From: Jatrophihabitans_A lederbergiae
GTDB lineage: Bacteria > Actinomycetota > Actinomycetes > Mycobacteriales > Jatrophihabitantaceae
DNA length: 64,000 bases
Direction: 5' to 3'
Assembly (NCBI RefSeq): GCF_031845305.1
Contig: NZ_JAVREH010000019.1
Span: 1-64,000 of the forward strand
Under the pieces are notes generated by a model that saw nothing but the letters and a program-made list of their open reading frames with translations, was not told the origin of the DNA and ran no database searches. A program made the position numbers and the translations under genes. Numbering within the stretch: position 1 is the stretch's first letter; each line of letters opens with the position of its first letter. Positions 15,886 through 24,702 of this stretch are shown here, piece after piece.

Positions 15886-17541
15886 ATGATGACCGACGTT
15901 GCGTCGCAACCGTCCGCGCCAGCCGACGACCGCCAGGTGCTCACCAACCGTCAAGGGCACCCCGTGTTCGACAACCAGAATCAGCGCACGGTCGGTGCCC
16001 GCGGGCCCGCCACGCTGGAGAACTACCAGTTCCTCGAGAAGATCAGCCACTTCGACCGCGAGCGCATTCCGGAGCGAGTCGTGCATGCCCGAGGAGCCAC
16101 GGCGTTCGGGTACTTCGAGGCCTACGGCAGCTGGGGCGACGAGCCCATCGCCGAGTACACCCGGGCGAAGCTGTTCCAGGAGCAGGGCAAGCAGACCGAG
16201 CTGGCAATCCGGTTCTCGACCGTCGCAGGCGGCCGGGACTCCTCCGAGCTGGCTCGCGACCCCCGCGGCTTCGCGGTGAAGATGTACACCGAGGACGGCA
16301 ACTGGGACCTGGTCGGCAACAACATGGCGGTGTTCTTCATCCGCGACGCCGTCAAGTTCCCCGACTTCATCCACTCCCAGAAGCCGGACCCGGTGAACTT
16401 CGATCGCCAGGTCGCCAACCGGGTGTTCGACTTCATCAGCCAGACGCCCGAGGCGCTGCACATGGTGACCATGGTCTTCGGCCCGCGTGGGCTGCCGGCC
16501 TCGTACCGCACGATGCAGGGCTTCGGCGTCAACACCTACAAGTGGGTCAACGCGGCCGGCGACACCAAGCTGGTCAAGTACCACTGGATTCCCAAGCAGG
16601 GCGTCAAGTCGCTGACCGCCGAGAAGGCCGCGGAACTGCAGGGCCAGGATCTGGGATACCACACCAAGGACCTGTACGAGGCCATCGAGCGCGGCGAGTA
16701 CCCGGAGTGGGAACTCCAGGTACAGCTGATGGACGATCACGACCACCCCGAGCTGGACTGGGACCCGCTGGATGACACCAAGGTGTGGCCGGAGAACGAC
16801 TTCCCGCTCAAGCCGGTCGGCCGGATGGTGCTGAACCGAATTCCGGAGAACTTCTTCGCCGAGAGCGAGCAGATCGCCTTCGGTACCGGCGTCCTCGTCG
16901 ACGGCCTGGATTTCAGCGACGACAAGATGCTCGTCGGCCGGACGTTCAGCTACAGCGACACCCAGCGCTACCGGGTCGGCCCGAACTACCTACAGCTGCC
17001 GGTCAACTCGGCTAAGCACGCCAAGGTCGCCACCAACCAGCGGGACGGCCAGATGACCTATGTCGTCGACACCGGCGGTGAGAACCCGCATGTCAACTAC
17101 GAACCGTCCATCACCGGCGGCCTTCGCGAGGCGACGTACCCGACGCACGACGATCAGGGACCCGAGATCACCGGGCGCCTCACCCGCAAGCGCATCCCCC
17201 GCACGGATGACTACCGCCAGGCCGGCGAGCGGTTCCTGCTGTCCGAGCAGTGGGAACAGGACGACCTGGTGCTCAACCTGGTCGGTGCGCTCAGCCAGTG
17301 CGACCGTCCCATCCAGGAGCGGATGGTCTGGCACTTCTTTCTGTGCGAGGACACCCTCGGTCGGCGCATCGGCGAGGGCCTGGGCATCTCGGCCGACGAC
17401 GTCCGGCACCTGCCGCCGCTGGCGAGCCAGACGCTCACCGAGCAGGAACAGGACCGGCTGGCGAACCTGGGCAAGAACGGGCCGCGCGACGTCACCGGCC
17501 TGAAGATGACGCACTGCGTTCCGAACGAGCAGGTCAGCTAG
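15886..17541 (+). CDS. katA: Monofunctional haem catalase
   Basis: A 551-residue clade 3-like catalase converting hydrogen peroxide to water and oxygen. The active-site signature FDRERIPERVVHARGATAFG holds the distal His (about residue 67); GNNMAVFFIRD holds the distal Asn; and the haem-ligand signature RTFSYSDTQRYRVG holds the proximal Tyr. A C-terminal helical extension after residue 490 is short, consistent with a small-subunit catalase. AGGAG precedes paired ATG codons (15886 and 15889). It is divergent from the ankyrin gene, and the shared 130-base gap presumably holds both promoters. Confidence 0.97.
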   Translation: MMTDVASQPSAPADDRQVLTNRQGHPVFDNQNQRTVGARGPATLENYQFLEKISHFDRERIPERVVHARGATAFGYFEAYGSWGDEPIAEYTRAKLFQEQGKQTELAIRFSTVAGGRDSSELARDPRGFAVKMYTEDGNWDLVGNNMAVFFIRDAVKFPDFIHSQKPDPVNFDRQVANRVFDFISQTPEALHMVTMVFGPRGLPASYRTMQGFGVNTYKWVNAAGDTKLVKYHWIPKQGVKSLTAEKAAELQGQDLGYHTKDLYEAIERGEYPEWELQVQLMDDHDHPELDWDPLDDTKVWPENDFPLKPVGRMVLNRIPENFFAESEQIAFGTGVLVDGLDFSDDKMLVGRTFSYSDTQRYRVGPNYLQLPVNSAKHAKVATNQRDGQMTYVVDTGGENPHVNYEPSITGGLREATYPTHDDQGPEITGRLTRKRIPRTDDYRQAGERFLLSEQWEQDDLVLNLVGALSQCDRPIQERMVWHFFLCEDTLGRRIGEGLGISADDVRHLPPLASQTLTEQEQDRLANLGKNGPRDVTGLKMTHCVPNEQVS

Positions 17542-17557
17542 GTTCTTCGGCTTGCGG

Positions 17558-17595
17558 CGATCGTGCGGGCTTCCGGACGGAGGCCCGCACGATCG
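17558..17595. terminator. Bidirectional terminator hairpin
   Basis: Perfect 13-bp arms (cgatcgtgcgggc at 17558-17570; complement at 17583-17595) with a 12-base loop lie between the convergent catalase and SDR genes. It should end both the catalase transcript and the long heptose operon. Confidence 0.75.
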
Positions 17596-17616
17596 AGACT
17601 TAGGTAGGAGCGTCGG

Positions 17617-18357
17617 TCAGCGGGGCCAGCCGGGCTCGCGCCGGGAGTTGATGACCAGGTTCTGGACGAAGGTATCCGGCGGCAGCGTAAGCATGAACTC
17701 CACCGAGCTGGCCACCGTGTCCGGATCCATCATGACCTCGTCGGAGAGATTCCACTGCTCCATCATCGGCGTGTTCATGGCGCTGGGCATCAGGCCGTGG
17801 ATGCGCACCGGCCACCGGTACTCGTGCGCCTCACGCTGCATCACCTTGGTAAGCATGGCCAAAGCTGCCTTGGACGAGTTGTACGCCGCCGCGTCCGCGC
17901 CCACCGTGATCGCCGAGATCGAGATCACGTTCACCACGTCGGCGGGGTACTCGCGGTCCTCGGTGCCGATCACCCTGAGAAATTCTCGAGTGGTGTAGAG
18001 CGGACCGGACTGGTTGACGCTGAGCACCTGCAGCCACTGCTCGTCGGAGATGTCACGCACCCCGGCCCCGCGGTCCGTCCCGGCGTTGTTGACCAGGCCG
18101 TCGAACTTCTCGCCGAAACGTTCCGCGGCCGAGGCGATGACGTCCGCCACGTTGGCGGGGTCCGTCACGTCCAGGGCCATCGCCGTTGCCGATCCGCCCG
18201 CGTCGGACACCAGCTTCACGGTCGCCTCGGCACCGTTGCTGTCGCGGTCCCCCACGATCGGGTGCGCTCCGCCGGCCGCCAGCCGCAGGGCGATGGCGCG
18301 GCCCAGTCCGCTGCCGCCACCGGTCACTAGCACCGCGCGGTCGTGTAGTTGTCTCAT
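17617..18357 (-). CDS. Classical SDR oxidoreductase, last gene of heptose operon
   Basis: A 246-residue short-chain dehydrogenase. It has the cofactor motif VTGGGSGLGRA (about residues 11-21), NNAG, the catalytic Ser in ISISAITVG and the YNSSK Tyr/Lys pair. It overlaps the upstream GT9 gene by 4 bases, so it is translationally coupled to the heptose cluster. It is a classical (short) SDR, not an extended SDR like HldD, so it probably oxidises or reduces a sugar or lipid intermediate rather than epimerising ADP-heptose. The ATG at 18357 was chosen over an open frame reaching 18513. Confidence 0.88.
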   Translation of the reverse strand: MRQLHDRAVLVTGGGSGLGRAIALRLAAGGAHPIVGDRDSNGAEATVKLVSDAGGSATAMALDVTDPANVADVIASAAERFGEKFDGLVNNAGTDRGAGVRDISDEQWLQVLSVNQSGPLYTTREFLRVIGTEDREYPADVVNVISISAITVGADAAAYNSSKAALAMLTKVMQREAHEYRWPVRIHGLMPSAMNTPMMEQWNLSDEVMMDPDTVASSVEFMLTLPPDTFVQNLVINSRREPGWPR

Positions 18358-19337
18358 CTGGATTCCCTGCCTCTTCCTGATATCGCCTCTTCGGGCGTCG
18401 CTGTGCTGGCCGACAGCGAATCCACCGCCCGTACAACCTCGTCGACGCCGATCGCCAGCAGCGCCGGGTCCGGGTCGGTGCCGTGCGGATCGCCGGTGCC
18501 GTCGCCGTGCCACAGCACCAGGTGCGGTCCGTCGGTCGGTGGTCCCCAGCTCGCCGGCGACACCGGGCCGAACAGCAGCACGGACGGCGTCCGGTAGTTC
18601 GACGCGATGTGCGCGACACCGGTGTCACCGCACACCACCAGCCGCGCCCGCGCGATGAGAACCAGCAGTTCCAGCAAGCCCAAACCGAGCAGCGACGGCA
18701 CGCCCGCGCGGACTGCGACGGCGGTCGCCAGCTCACGTTCGGACTGGCCGCCGGTGATCACCACCCGGTGTCCCGCGCGATCCAGCGCGGCGGCCACCTC
18801 CGCGAACCGCTCGGCGAGCCAGCGCCGCGATCCGGCCGCGGCGCCGGGGTGCACCACGGTGAGCCCCCGCGGCACGCTGACCGGCACCGTGCTCGCCGGC
18901 ACCGCCAGGCACCCGGCCACACCCGGCCCGGTATCGGCAATGCCCAGTGATTCGCTGACCAAACGGCGCCAGCGCGGCACCTCGTGTTCCTCCTGCAACC
19001 AGATGGGCCCGGGCAGCCCGGCGGCCGGGTCCGCGAAGCCGTACAGGGCCGCCGGGTTCAGCGCGGCGAGCAGCCGGCGGCTTTCCGGTCCCTTGCCGTG
19101 CAGGTCGACCGCCACCGACACCGGACCGTCCAGGCCGGTGACGGGCGCCAACTCGGCCGTCGGGAGCAGCGCGTCGACCGCGGGCGTCAGTGCGATCAGC
19201 GGCCGGAACACCGCTGGGGCGGCCAGCACCACGCGGTGGTCGGGCAACGCCTGCTTGAGCAGTGCCAGCGCCGGCAGCCCGGTGAGAAAATCACCGAGCC
19301 CGAGCGCGCGCAGTGCCAGCGCGACGGGCCGGCTCAC
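18354..19337 (-). CDS. GT9 heptosyltransferase-like glycosyltransferase
   Basis: A 327-residue member of family GT9 (ADP-heptose:LPS heptosyltransferase type). The N-terminal LALRALGLGDFLTGLPAL matches the GLGD motif; the C-terminal half carries LTVVHPGAAAGSRRWL, VVITGGQSERELA and VCGDTGVAHIASNYRTPSV, the nucleotide-sugar-binding signature. The GTG start at 19337 overlaps the hldE stop (GTGA). It presumably transfers a heptose made by the adjacent enzymes onto a glycan or lipid acceptor. Confidence 0.92.
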   Translation of the reverse strand: MSRPVALALRALGLGDFLTGLPALALLKQALPDHRVVLAAPAVFRPLIALTPAVDALLPTAELAPVTGLDGPVSVAVDLHGKGPESRRLLAALNPAALYGFADPAAGLPGPIWLQEEHEVPRWRRLVSESLGIADTGPGVAGCLAVPASTVPVSVPRGLTVVHPGAAAGSRRWLAERFAEVAAALDRAGHRVVITGGQSERELATAVAVRAGVPSLLGLGLLELLVLIARARLVVCGDTGVAHIASNYRTPSVLLFGPVSPASWGPPTDGPHLVLWHGDGTGDPHGTDPDPALLAIGVDEVVRAVDSLSASTATPEEAISGRGRESR

Positions 19338-20746
19338 TGCCGCGCGGCCGGCCGCGAAGCCAGCTCGACCAAGGCGGTGGTGGAACGTCCGCGCAGGTAG
19401 GGAACCGTGACGGCCTCGCCGCCCCACTCGGCAAGGACGCTCGCCTCGGGCAACTCGACGCCCGAGTAGTCACCGCCCTTGGCCCAGATGTCGGGCCGGA
19501 TGCGCCGCAGCACCTCGGCCGGCAGATCTTCCTCGAACACCACCACGGCGTCGACGCATTCGAGCGCGGCGAGCACCTGCGCGCGGTCCACGGCCGGTTG
19601 CAGCGGCCGGGACGGGCCCTTGAGCCGGCGGACGGAGTCATCGGAGTTCAGGCACACAACCAGGCAGTCCCCCAGCGCGCGCGCGGCCTGCAGGGCGGCG
19701 ACATGGCCGGCATGCACCAGGTCGAAGCACCCGCCGGTGGCGACCACCGTGCCGCCGCGGCGGCGCACCGCCGCCAGCAACTCGTGCACGTCGGCGTGCG
19801 TCTGCACCACCGCGCCGTCGACTGCGCCGGCCGGTACTTCGGTTCCGGCGCCCAGCCGCACCCCCGCCGCGCCACCGGCCGCGACGAACGCGGCCGCCGC
19901 GGCGACGGCTGCCGCGACCGCCTCACTCGGGAGAGCGCCGTTCGCCAGCGCCGCCGTGGCAGCGGCCGCGAAGCAGTCCCCGGCCCCACAGGTGTCCTCG
20001 GCGGCGACGGTCTCGGGCACCACCATGAACGGTGAGTTGTCGCCGAGGCACAGCATGGCGCCGCGGGCGCCGAGCGTCACGCACACCGCCTGGACGCCCC
20101 AGTTTCCGGCCAGCGACTGGGCACCGCTGCGCAGACTCCCGAGCGAGCCGCCGGTGCCTGCCGGCGCGAAGAGCCGCAACTCCGACTCGTTGGGCGTGAC
20201 CAGCATGGTTCCCTCGACCGGAGCGGCGCCATGTGGATGCGGGTCCCAGACCACCGGAACGCGGTGGGCGGCGGTCGCCAGCGCGGCGCGGATCTCCGGC
20301 GCCGCGGTGGCGCCCCGCCCGTAGTCCGATACCAGCACCGCCCTGGCGGCGGCGAGCGCGGCAGTGGCCTCGGCGGGCAGCGCGCCGACCTCCCCCGGTG
20401 CGTCACCGCTGTCCAGTCGCGCCACCGGATGGTTCCCTGCGCGGATCCGGGTCTTCACCGGAGTGCTGCCGGTCCACGGCAGTCCGATGAGCCGGACGCG
20501 GCCCGCCAGCAGTTGCCGCACCTGCTCGGCGGCGGCGTCGTCCGCCAGCGGGGCGATCAGCACCACCGGCTCCTCGGCGTGCTCGGCGAGGAGTAGGGCG
20601 GCCAGCGCGGCACCACCCGGGCGCCGCCGCTTCTCGAGGTCGTGCAGCACGGGTACCGGCGCCTCCGGCGAGAGCCGCTCCGCCAGCCCGACGACGTCGA
20701 CGTCGAGCATCAGGTCACCGAGCACCACCACCGGTGAGCCCATCAC
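19334..20746 (-). CDS. hldE: Bifunctional heptose-7-phosphate kinase / heptose-1-phosphate adenylyltransferase
   Basis: HldE-type fusion (470 residues) making ADP-D-glycero-D-manno-heptose. The N-terminal PfkB/ribokinase-fold kinase (about 1-310) has VVLGDLMLDVDVVGLAERLS, RLSPEAPVPVL and the catalytic DTCGAGDCF. The C-terminal nucleotidyltransferase (about 335-470) has GGCFDLVHAGH with the HxGH motif and the family sequences LKGPSRP and WAKGGDYSG. Both halves look intact. It is overlapped by 4 bases on each side by gmhA and a GT9 gene. Full HldE is best known from Gram-negative LPS synthesis. Confidence 0.95.
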   Translation of the reverse strand: MMGSPVVVLGDLMLDVDVVGLAERLSPEAPVPVLHDLEKRRRPGGAALAALLLAEHAEEPVVLIAPLADDAAAEQVRQLLAGRVRLIGLPWTGSTPVKTRIRAGNHPVARLDSGDAPGEVGALPAEATAALAAARAVLVSDYGRGATAAPEIRAALATAAHRVPVVWDPHPHGAAPVEGTMLVTPNESELRLFAPAGTGGSLGSLRSGAQSLAGNWGVQAVCVTLGARGAMLCLGDNSPFMVVPETVAAEDTCGAGDCFAAAATAALANGALPSEAVAAAVAAAAAFVAAGGAAGVRLGAGTEVPAGAVDGAVVQTHADVHELLAAVRRRGGTVVATGGCFDLVHAGHVAALQAARALGDCLVVCLNSDDSVRRLKGPSRPLQPAVDRAQVLAALECVDAVVVFEEDLPAEVLRRIRPDIWAKGGDYSGVELPEASVLAEWGGEAVTVPYLRGRSTTALVELASRPAARQ

Positions 20747-21375
20747 AGGCCGCTGCCGGACCAGCGCGGCTGCGGCGGCACTCGTGTCAGCTCGTCATCC
20801 ATCGCCTCGCACATGATGTGCAGCGCGGCCAGGTGTAACTCCTGCACCGACGCCGATACCGGGCACCGCACCGTCACCGCCTCGTCGGCGGCGTCGGCGA
20901 GCGGGTTCGGACCCGGTCCGGTCAGCGCCCAGGTCCGCAGCCCGCGGGTCCGGGCCCGGCGGGCGGCTGCCACCATGTTCGGGCTCCGTCCGGACGTCGA
21001 CATCAGGACGCACACGTCACCCGGACGGCCATGCGCCTCGACCTGGCGGGCGAACATCTCTTCGATGCCGAAGTCGTTCACGATCGCGGTCAGCGCCGAG
21101 GGCTCTGTGTGCAGCGCCACCGCGGAGAAGGCCTGCCGGTCGCGCTGGTAGCGGCCGACGATCTCGGCGGTCAGGTGCTGGGCCTGAGCAGCGCTGCCGC
21201 CGTTGCCGACGGCCAGCAGCCGGGCGCCCGAGGTCAGTGCCGTGGCGAGGGCGACGCCCCACCTGGCGGCCGTCTCGGCAGCCGGGCCGAAGTCGCGCAA
21301 TGCCTCGCTGAGGACGTCCAGGTGCTCCTGCGCGATGGACGTTCCCACCGTCGCGGCGGTGTTCGGTGCGCTCAT
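20743..21375 (-). CDS. gmhA: D-sedoheptulose-7-phosphate isomerase
   Basis: A 210-residue SIS-domain isomerase converting sedoheptulose 7-phosphate into D-glycero-D-manno-heptose 7-phosphate, the first committed step to ADP-heptose. GmhA hallmarks are LLAVGNGGSAAQAQHLTAEI, FSAVALHTEPSALTAIVND (cf. LPAIALS...TA..ND), the phosphate-binding LMSTSGRSPN and the C-terminal VQELHLAALHIMCEAMD with the conserved Gln/His. The ATG at 21375 overlaps the upstream GT4 stop; residues upstream of it in the open frame are not family-like. Confidence 0.95.
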   Translation of the reverse strand: MSAPNTAATVGTSIAQEHLDVLSEALRDFGPAAETAARWGVALATALTSGARLLAVGNGGSAAQAQHLTAEIVGRYQRDRQAFSAVALHTEPSALTAIVNDFGIEEMFARQVEAHGRPGDVCVLMSTSGRSPNMVAAARRARTRGLRTWALTGPGPNPLADAADEAVTVRCPVSASVQELHLAALHIMCEAMDDELTRVPPQPRWSGSGL

Positions 21376-22667
21376 CGCAGCGACCCCGCCGAGCTCGCGC
21401 TGCCGTTGCTTTCGGCGAGTCGCTCCCGTTCCGAGAGCACCGTCCGGTAGGACCGCTCGGTCCGTGCCGCGATCGAGTTCCACCCGTAATTAGAACGCAC
21501 TCGCTCACTTCCGGCGTTACCCATGTCGATCCGCTTCCTGTCGTCGGCCAGCAGCGCCCGTACAGCCGCGGCCAGTTCCTGCGGACGCCCCGGCGGCACC
21601 AGGCTGCCGGTCACGCCCTCGATCACGGTGTCCTTCATTCCGCCGACCGCCGTCGCGACGACCGGCACGCCGCAGGCCATCGCCTCGAGCGGCACGATGC
21701 CGAACGGCTCGTACCAGGGTGCGGCCAGCACCACGTCGCAGGAGCGGATGAGCTCCGGCAGCTCGCTGTGCGGCACCCGGCCGAGCAGGAGCGTCCGGTC
21801 CGACACCCCGTTCTCGGCAGCCACCTGCCGCAGCCGGGACGCCGCCGCGTCGGTTGCCAGATCTGCCGGGTCCGGACCGCCCACCACGACCAGCTCGGCG
21901 TCCGGAATCGCGGCCAGCGCGGCGAGAACGTCCTCGACGCCCTTGCGCGGCACCAGCCTGCCGAGTGCCAGCAGCCGACGCCGGTTGCCGTTGCGCACCG
22001 GCGCGTCCGGCCTGCCCGGCGTGAACAGGTCGAGGTCCACGCCGCAGGGCACCACGTCGATCGATGCGGGTGAGACGCCCATGGCGCTCAGCTCCACGAC
22101 CTCGTCGGTGCAGGTGGCGATGATCCGGTCGACGGTACGGGCGACCCGTCGCTCGACGCCGATCCGCTCGGCCGGGCTGGTGTCCGCCGCGCCCTGCCAC
22201 CGCCGCTTGACGGTGCCCAGGGCGTGGAAGGTCTGCACCACCGGTATGCCGCAGACACCCGCGGCCGTGGTCGCCGCCAGCCCGCTCATCCAGAAGTGCG
22301 CATGCACCAGGTCGGGCGGCGCGGAACGCCAGCGGCGCGCGAGTTGCACGGCAAAGGCGTCCATGTGGGGCAGCAGCTCGTCCTTGGGGAGGTCCGCGGC
22401 GGGACCAGCGGTCACCTGCTCGACCAGGACGTTGGGTGCCAGCACCACCCGTTTGGGCATGGTCGGGTCGGTTCTGCGCGTGTAGACGACGACCTGGTGT
22501 CCCAACCGGGCAAGGGCGACGGACAGGGCGGCGACATGCACGTTCTGGCCACCGGCGTCCGCACCGCCCAGGCATGCGAGCGGACTCGCGTGCTCGGACA
22601 CCATCGCGATGTTCAAGCCGTCCCCGACCTTGCTGATCTGACCACTGCTCGTCCGATCACTGCTCAT
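21372..22667 (-). CDS. GT4-family glycosyltransferase
   Basis: A 431-residue retaining GT-B glycosyltransferase. The N-terminus (MVSEHASPLACLGGADAGGQ) resembles MshA/sucrose-phosphate-synthase-like GT4 enzymes; the C-terminal domain has LLALGRLVPRKGVEDVL and the nucleotide-sugar-binding YEPFGIVPLEAMACGVPVVA with the EX7E pair. Donor and acceptor cannot be told from sequence. It overlaps gmhA and the next GT gene by 4 bases each. Confidence 0.92.
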   Translation of the reverse strand: MSSDRTSSGQISKVGDGLNIAMVSEHASPLACLGGADAGGQNVHVAALSVALARLGHQVVVYTRRTDPTMPKRVVLAPNVLVEQVTAGPAADLPKDELLPHMDAFAVQLARRWRSAPPDLVHAHFWMSGLAATTAAGVCGIPVVQTFHALGTVKRRWQGAADTSPAERIGVERRVARTVDRIIATCTDEVVELSAMGVSPASIDVVPCGVDLDLFTPGRPDAPVRNGNRRRLLALGRLVPRKGVEDVLAALAAIPDAELVVVGGPDPADLATDAAASRLRQVAAENGVSDRTLLLGRVPHSELPELIRSCDVVLAAPWYEPFGIVPLEAMACGVPVVATAVGGMKDTVIEGVTGSLVPPGRPQELAAAVRALLADDRKRIDMGNAGSERVRSNYGWNSIAARTERSYRTVLSERERLAESNGSASSAGSLR

Positions 22668-23659
22668 CCGATCACTCCGTTCAACACCTTGTCCCAGTCG
22701 GACAAGAACCGGGGCAGCCCGTATCGCTCCAGCGCCGCGGCTCGCGCCACCGCACCGGCCGCACGTGCCGCATCGGGGTCGTTGAGAAACAACTGGAATC
22801 CGGCGATCAGCCGGTCCAGGTCGGTGGTGAGAATCCCCACTCCGGCCGGTACGGCCTCGACCGCCTCGGTCGAGGCGACAGCCACCACCGGCATCGCCAG
22901 CTGCATCGCCTCGATCAGGCTCAAGCCCAGGGACGTCCACCGCATCGGATGCAGGTAGACCCGCCGCCTGGCCAGCTCCGTGTGCATCTGGTCCTGGGTT
23001 GTCAGATCCTCATACCCGACCAGGGAATCCGCCGTCAGGGCATGCGCTCGCCCGACGCCCCGTCCGGCCTGCTCTTCGACAAAGGCCTTGGCCCTCATGC
23101 CGAACACGTCGACCGGACCGGCCGCGGCGAATCGCGGCACCAGGTCCGCGCCGACGATCCGGCCGCGGCGCCCCGCCTCGTTCACGACGACGGCACCGCG
23201 GGCCAGCTCGCCGGTGTAGCGGTTGCCGGGATCGACGACTCCGTGCTCGATGACGTGGGTGGGCGCGATCCCGTTGTCCCAGAACAGCTCGTTGAAATGC
23301 GTGACGTGCACGAGCGGAACATCGCGGCGGTCAGCCAGCAGGTGGCGCTGGGTGCAGGGCCTCTCGTCCGGAGCGTTGTGTTCCAGATACACCGCGGGAA
23401 GATCGCGCCCCGGGGTCCGCCGCAACCAGCGTTCCACCAGCTGAAGCTCGTGCGGGCGCTGCAGCACCACCACGTCGAAGTCCTGGTCAGCGAGCTGCTC
23501 GGGCGGCAGCTCGGTGACCGATCCCGGCCACGTCCAGGTCCGGGCCCGGCCGACACCGTCCGGACCGCGATCGGGCAGCACCGGCACCACGTACTCGTGG
23601 GACCCCTGGACGAACGCAGTCATCCAGCTGCCGTGCACATGCCACAGCAGGATCCTCAT
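22664..23659 (-). CDS. GT1/GT4-like glycosyltransferase
   Basis: A 331-residue glycosyltransferase. The N-terminus MRILLWHVHGSWMTAFVQG and YLEHNAPDERP occur in a glycosyltransferase group found in heptose clusters, with the C-terminal MRWTSLGLSLIEAMQLAMPV corresponding to the EX7E nucleotide-sugar-binding region and a final RFLSDWDKVL. It is shorter than most GT4 enzymes but both Rossmann-like halves seem present. It overlaps its neighbours by 4 bases. Confidence 0.88.
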   Translation of the reverse strand: MRILLWHVHGSWMTAFVQGSHEYVVPVLPDRGPDGVGRARTWTWPGSVTELPPEQLADQDFDVVVLQRPHELQLVERWLRRTPGRDLPAVYLEHNAPDERPCTQRHLLADRRDVPLVHVTHFNELFWDNGIAPTHVIEHGVVDPGNRYTGELARGAVVVNEAGRRGRIVGADLVPRFAAAGPVDVFGMRAKAFVEEQAGRGVGRAHALTADSLVGYEDLTTQDQMHTELARRRVYLHPMRWTSLGLSLIEAMQLAMPVVAVASTEAVEAVPAGVGILTTDLDRLIAGFQLFLNDPDAARAAGAVARAAALERYGLPRFLSDWDKVLNGVIG

Positions 23660-24702
23660 GCGCTCATCTCCTCAGCAGGTAGCGGACTGCCGGCAAGTGC
23701 CTGCACCGTACGGACGATCTCCTGCGACGACACGGAATTCAGGCACGAATGACCGGCTACCGGGCACACGACGCTGCGGGTCTCCCGGCAGGCTGCCTGC
23801 TGATCGCCCAGCACGGACACCGCGACGCCGTACGGTGCCCACCTGGACGCCGGCACCACGGGCGAGAACAACGAGACCACCGGCGTGCCCACTGCCGCGG
23901 CCAGGTGGGCGGGACCGGTGTTGGCGACGACCACGGCGGCGGCGCAGCGCAGCACTGCGGCCAGCGCGGGCAGGTCCAGCGCTCCGGCGAGGTCCAGCGC
24001 GGTCGCACCGGAGGCAGCCGCCGCCAGCCGCGCGGTGAGTTCCCGCTCGGACGTGCTTCCGGTGATCGCGACAGGCCATCCGGCGCGGGTCAGCGCCGTC
24101 ACGGTCTCGGCCCAGCGCTCGTCGGGATAGGCCCTGGCGGGCGCGGTGACCCCGGGATGCACCACGAGGAAGCGTGCGGGCAGGCCCAGCTCGACGGTCG
24201 GCAGCGGACCGGCGACCGCGAGCCTGCCGTCGTCGAAGGGCGCGAGCTCGAAGCCGGCCGCGCGGGCGATTTCGAGCATCCGTACCGGTTCCGGGCCGTC
24301 ACCCGGATCGGGAATCCGCTGGTCCAGCAGTGAACCGGGATAGTCCGAACTGCAGGCGAAGATGGCCGGCACGCCGGCGAGACGCAGCAGCAACGCGGTC
24401 GGCAGCGCGGACTGGTGGAACGACGTGAGGATCAGCGCCCGATCGAGGCCCAGGCCCGCGATCAGGGCGGTCAACCCGGCAATGTCGGCGGGCGTCACGG
24501 GCGGGGCCGGATTGAGAATCCAGGGGCACGCCCATACCAGCACCTCGTCGACGCCGGGCAGCAACCGGGCGGCCGCCGCGCCGAGCGGGCCGGTCAGCAG
24601 CGTGACCCGGCTCGAGCCTGCCGCGACGGCCCGCACCGCCGGGCCGGAGATCAGCACATCGCCCATGCTGTCCAGGCGCACCACCAGTGTGTGACCCGTC
24701 AT
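23656..24702 (-). CDS. GT9 heptosyltransferase-like glycosyltransferase (second)
   Basis: A 348-residue second GT9 enzyme. The N-terminal LVVRLDSMGDVLISGPAVRA is the RxDxxGD signature of heptosyltransferases; later come FLVVHPGVTAPARAYPDERW, VAITGSTSERELTARLA and VVANTGPAHLAAAVGTPVVSLF. The C-terminus is cysteine-containing (CRETRSVVCPVAGHSCLNSV), as often seen in actinobacterial members. Two distinct GT9 proteins in one operon suggest at least two heptose additions. It overlaps both neighbours by 4 bases. Confidence 0.93.
   Translation of the reverse strand: MTGHTLVVRLDSMGDVLISGPAVRAVAAGSSRVTLLTGPLGAAAARLLPGVDEVLVWACPWILNPAPPVTPADIAGLTALIAGLGLDRALILTSFHQSALPTALLLRLAGVPAIFACSSDYPGSLLDQRIPDPGDGPEPVRMLEIARAAGFELAPFDDGRLAVAGPLPTVELGLPARFLVVHPGVTAPARAYPDERWAETVTALTRAGWPVAITGSTSERELTARLAAAASGATALDLAGALDLPALAAVLRCAAAVVVANTGPAHLAAAVGTPVVSLFSPVVPASRWAPYGVAVSVLGDQQAACRETRSVVCPVAGHSCLNSVSSQEIVRTVQALAGSPLPAEEMSA

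Noticed and set aside
15861..16775. Long alternative-frame and antisense frames within the catalase gene
   Set aside because: They are high-GC shadow frames, Arg/Pro/Gly-rich without motifs, fully overlapping a gene with clear catalytic residues.
17617..18357. HldD-type epimerase as the last heptose-operon gene
   Set aside because: It is a 246-residue classical SDR with a YNSSK site, too short and of the wrong type for HldD.
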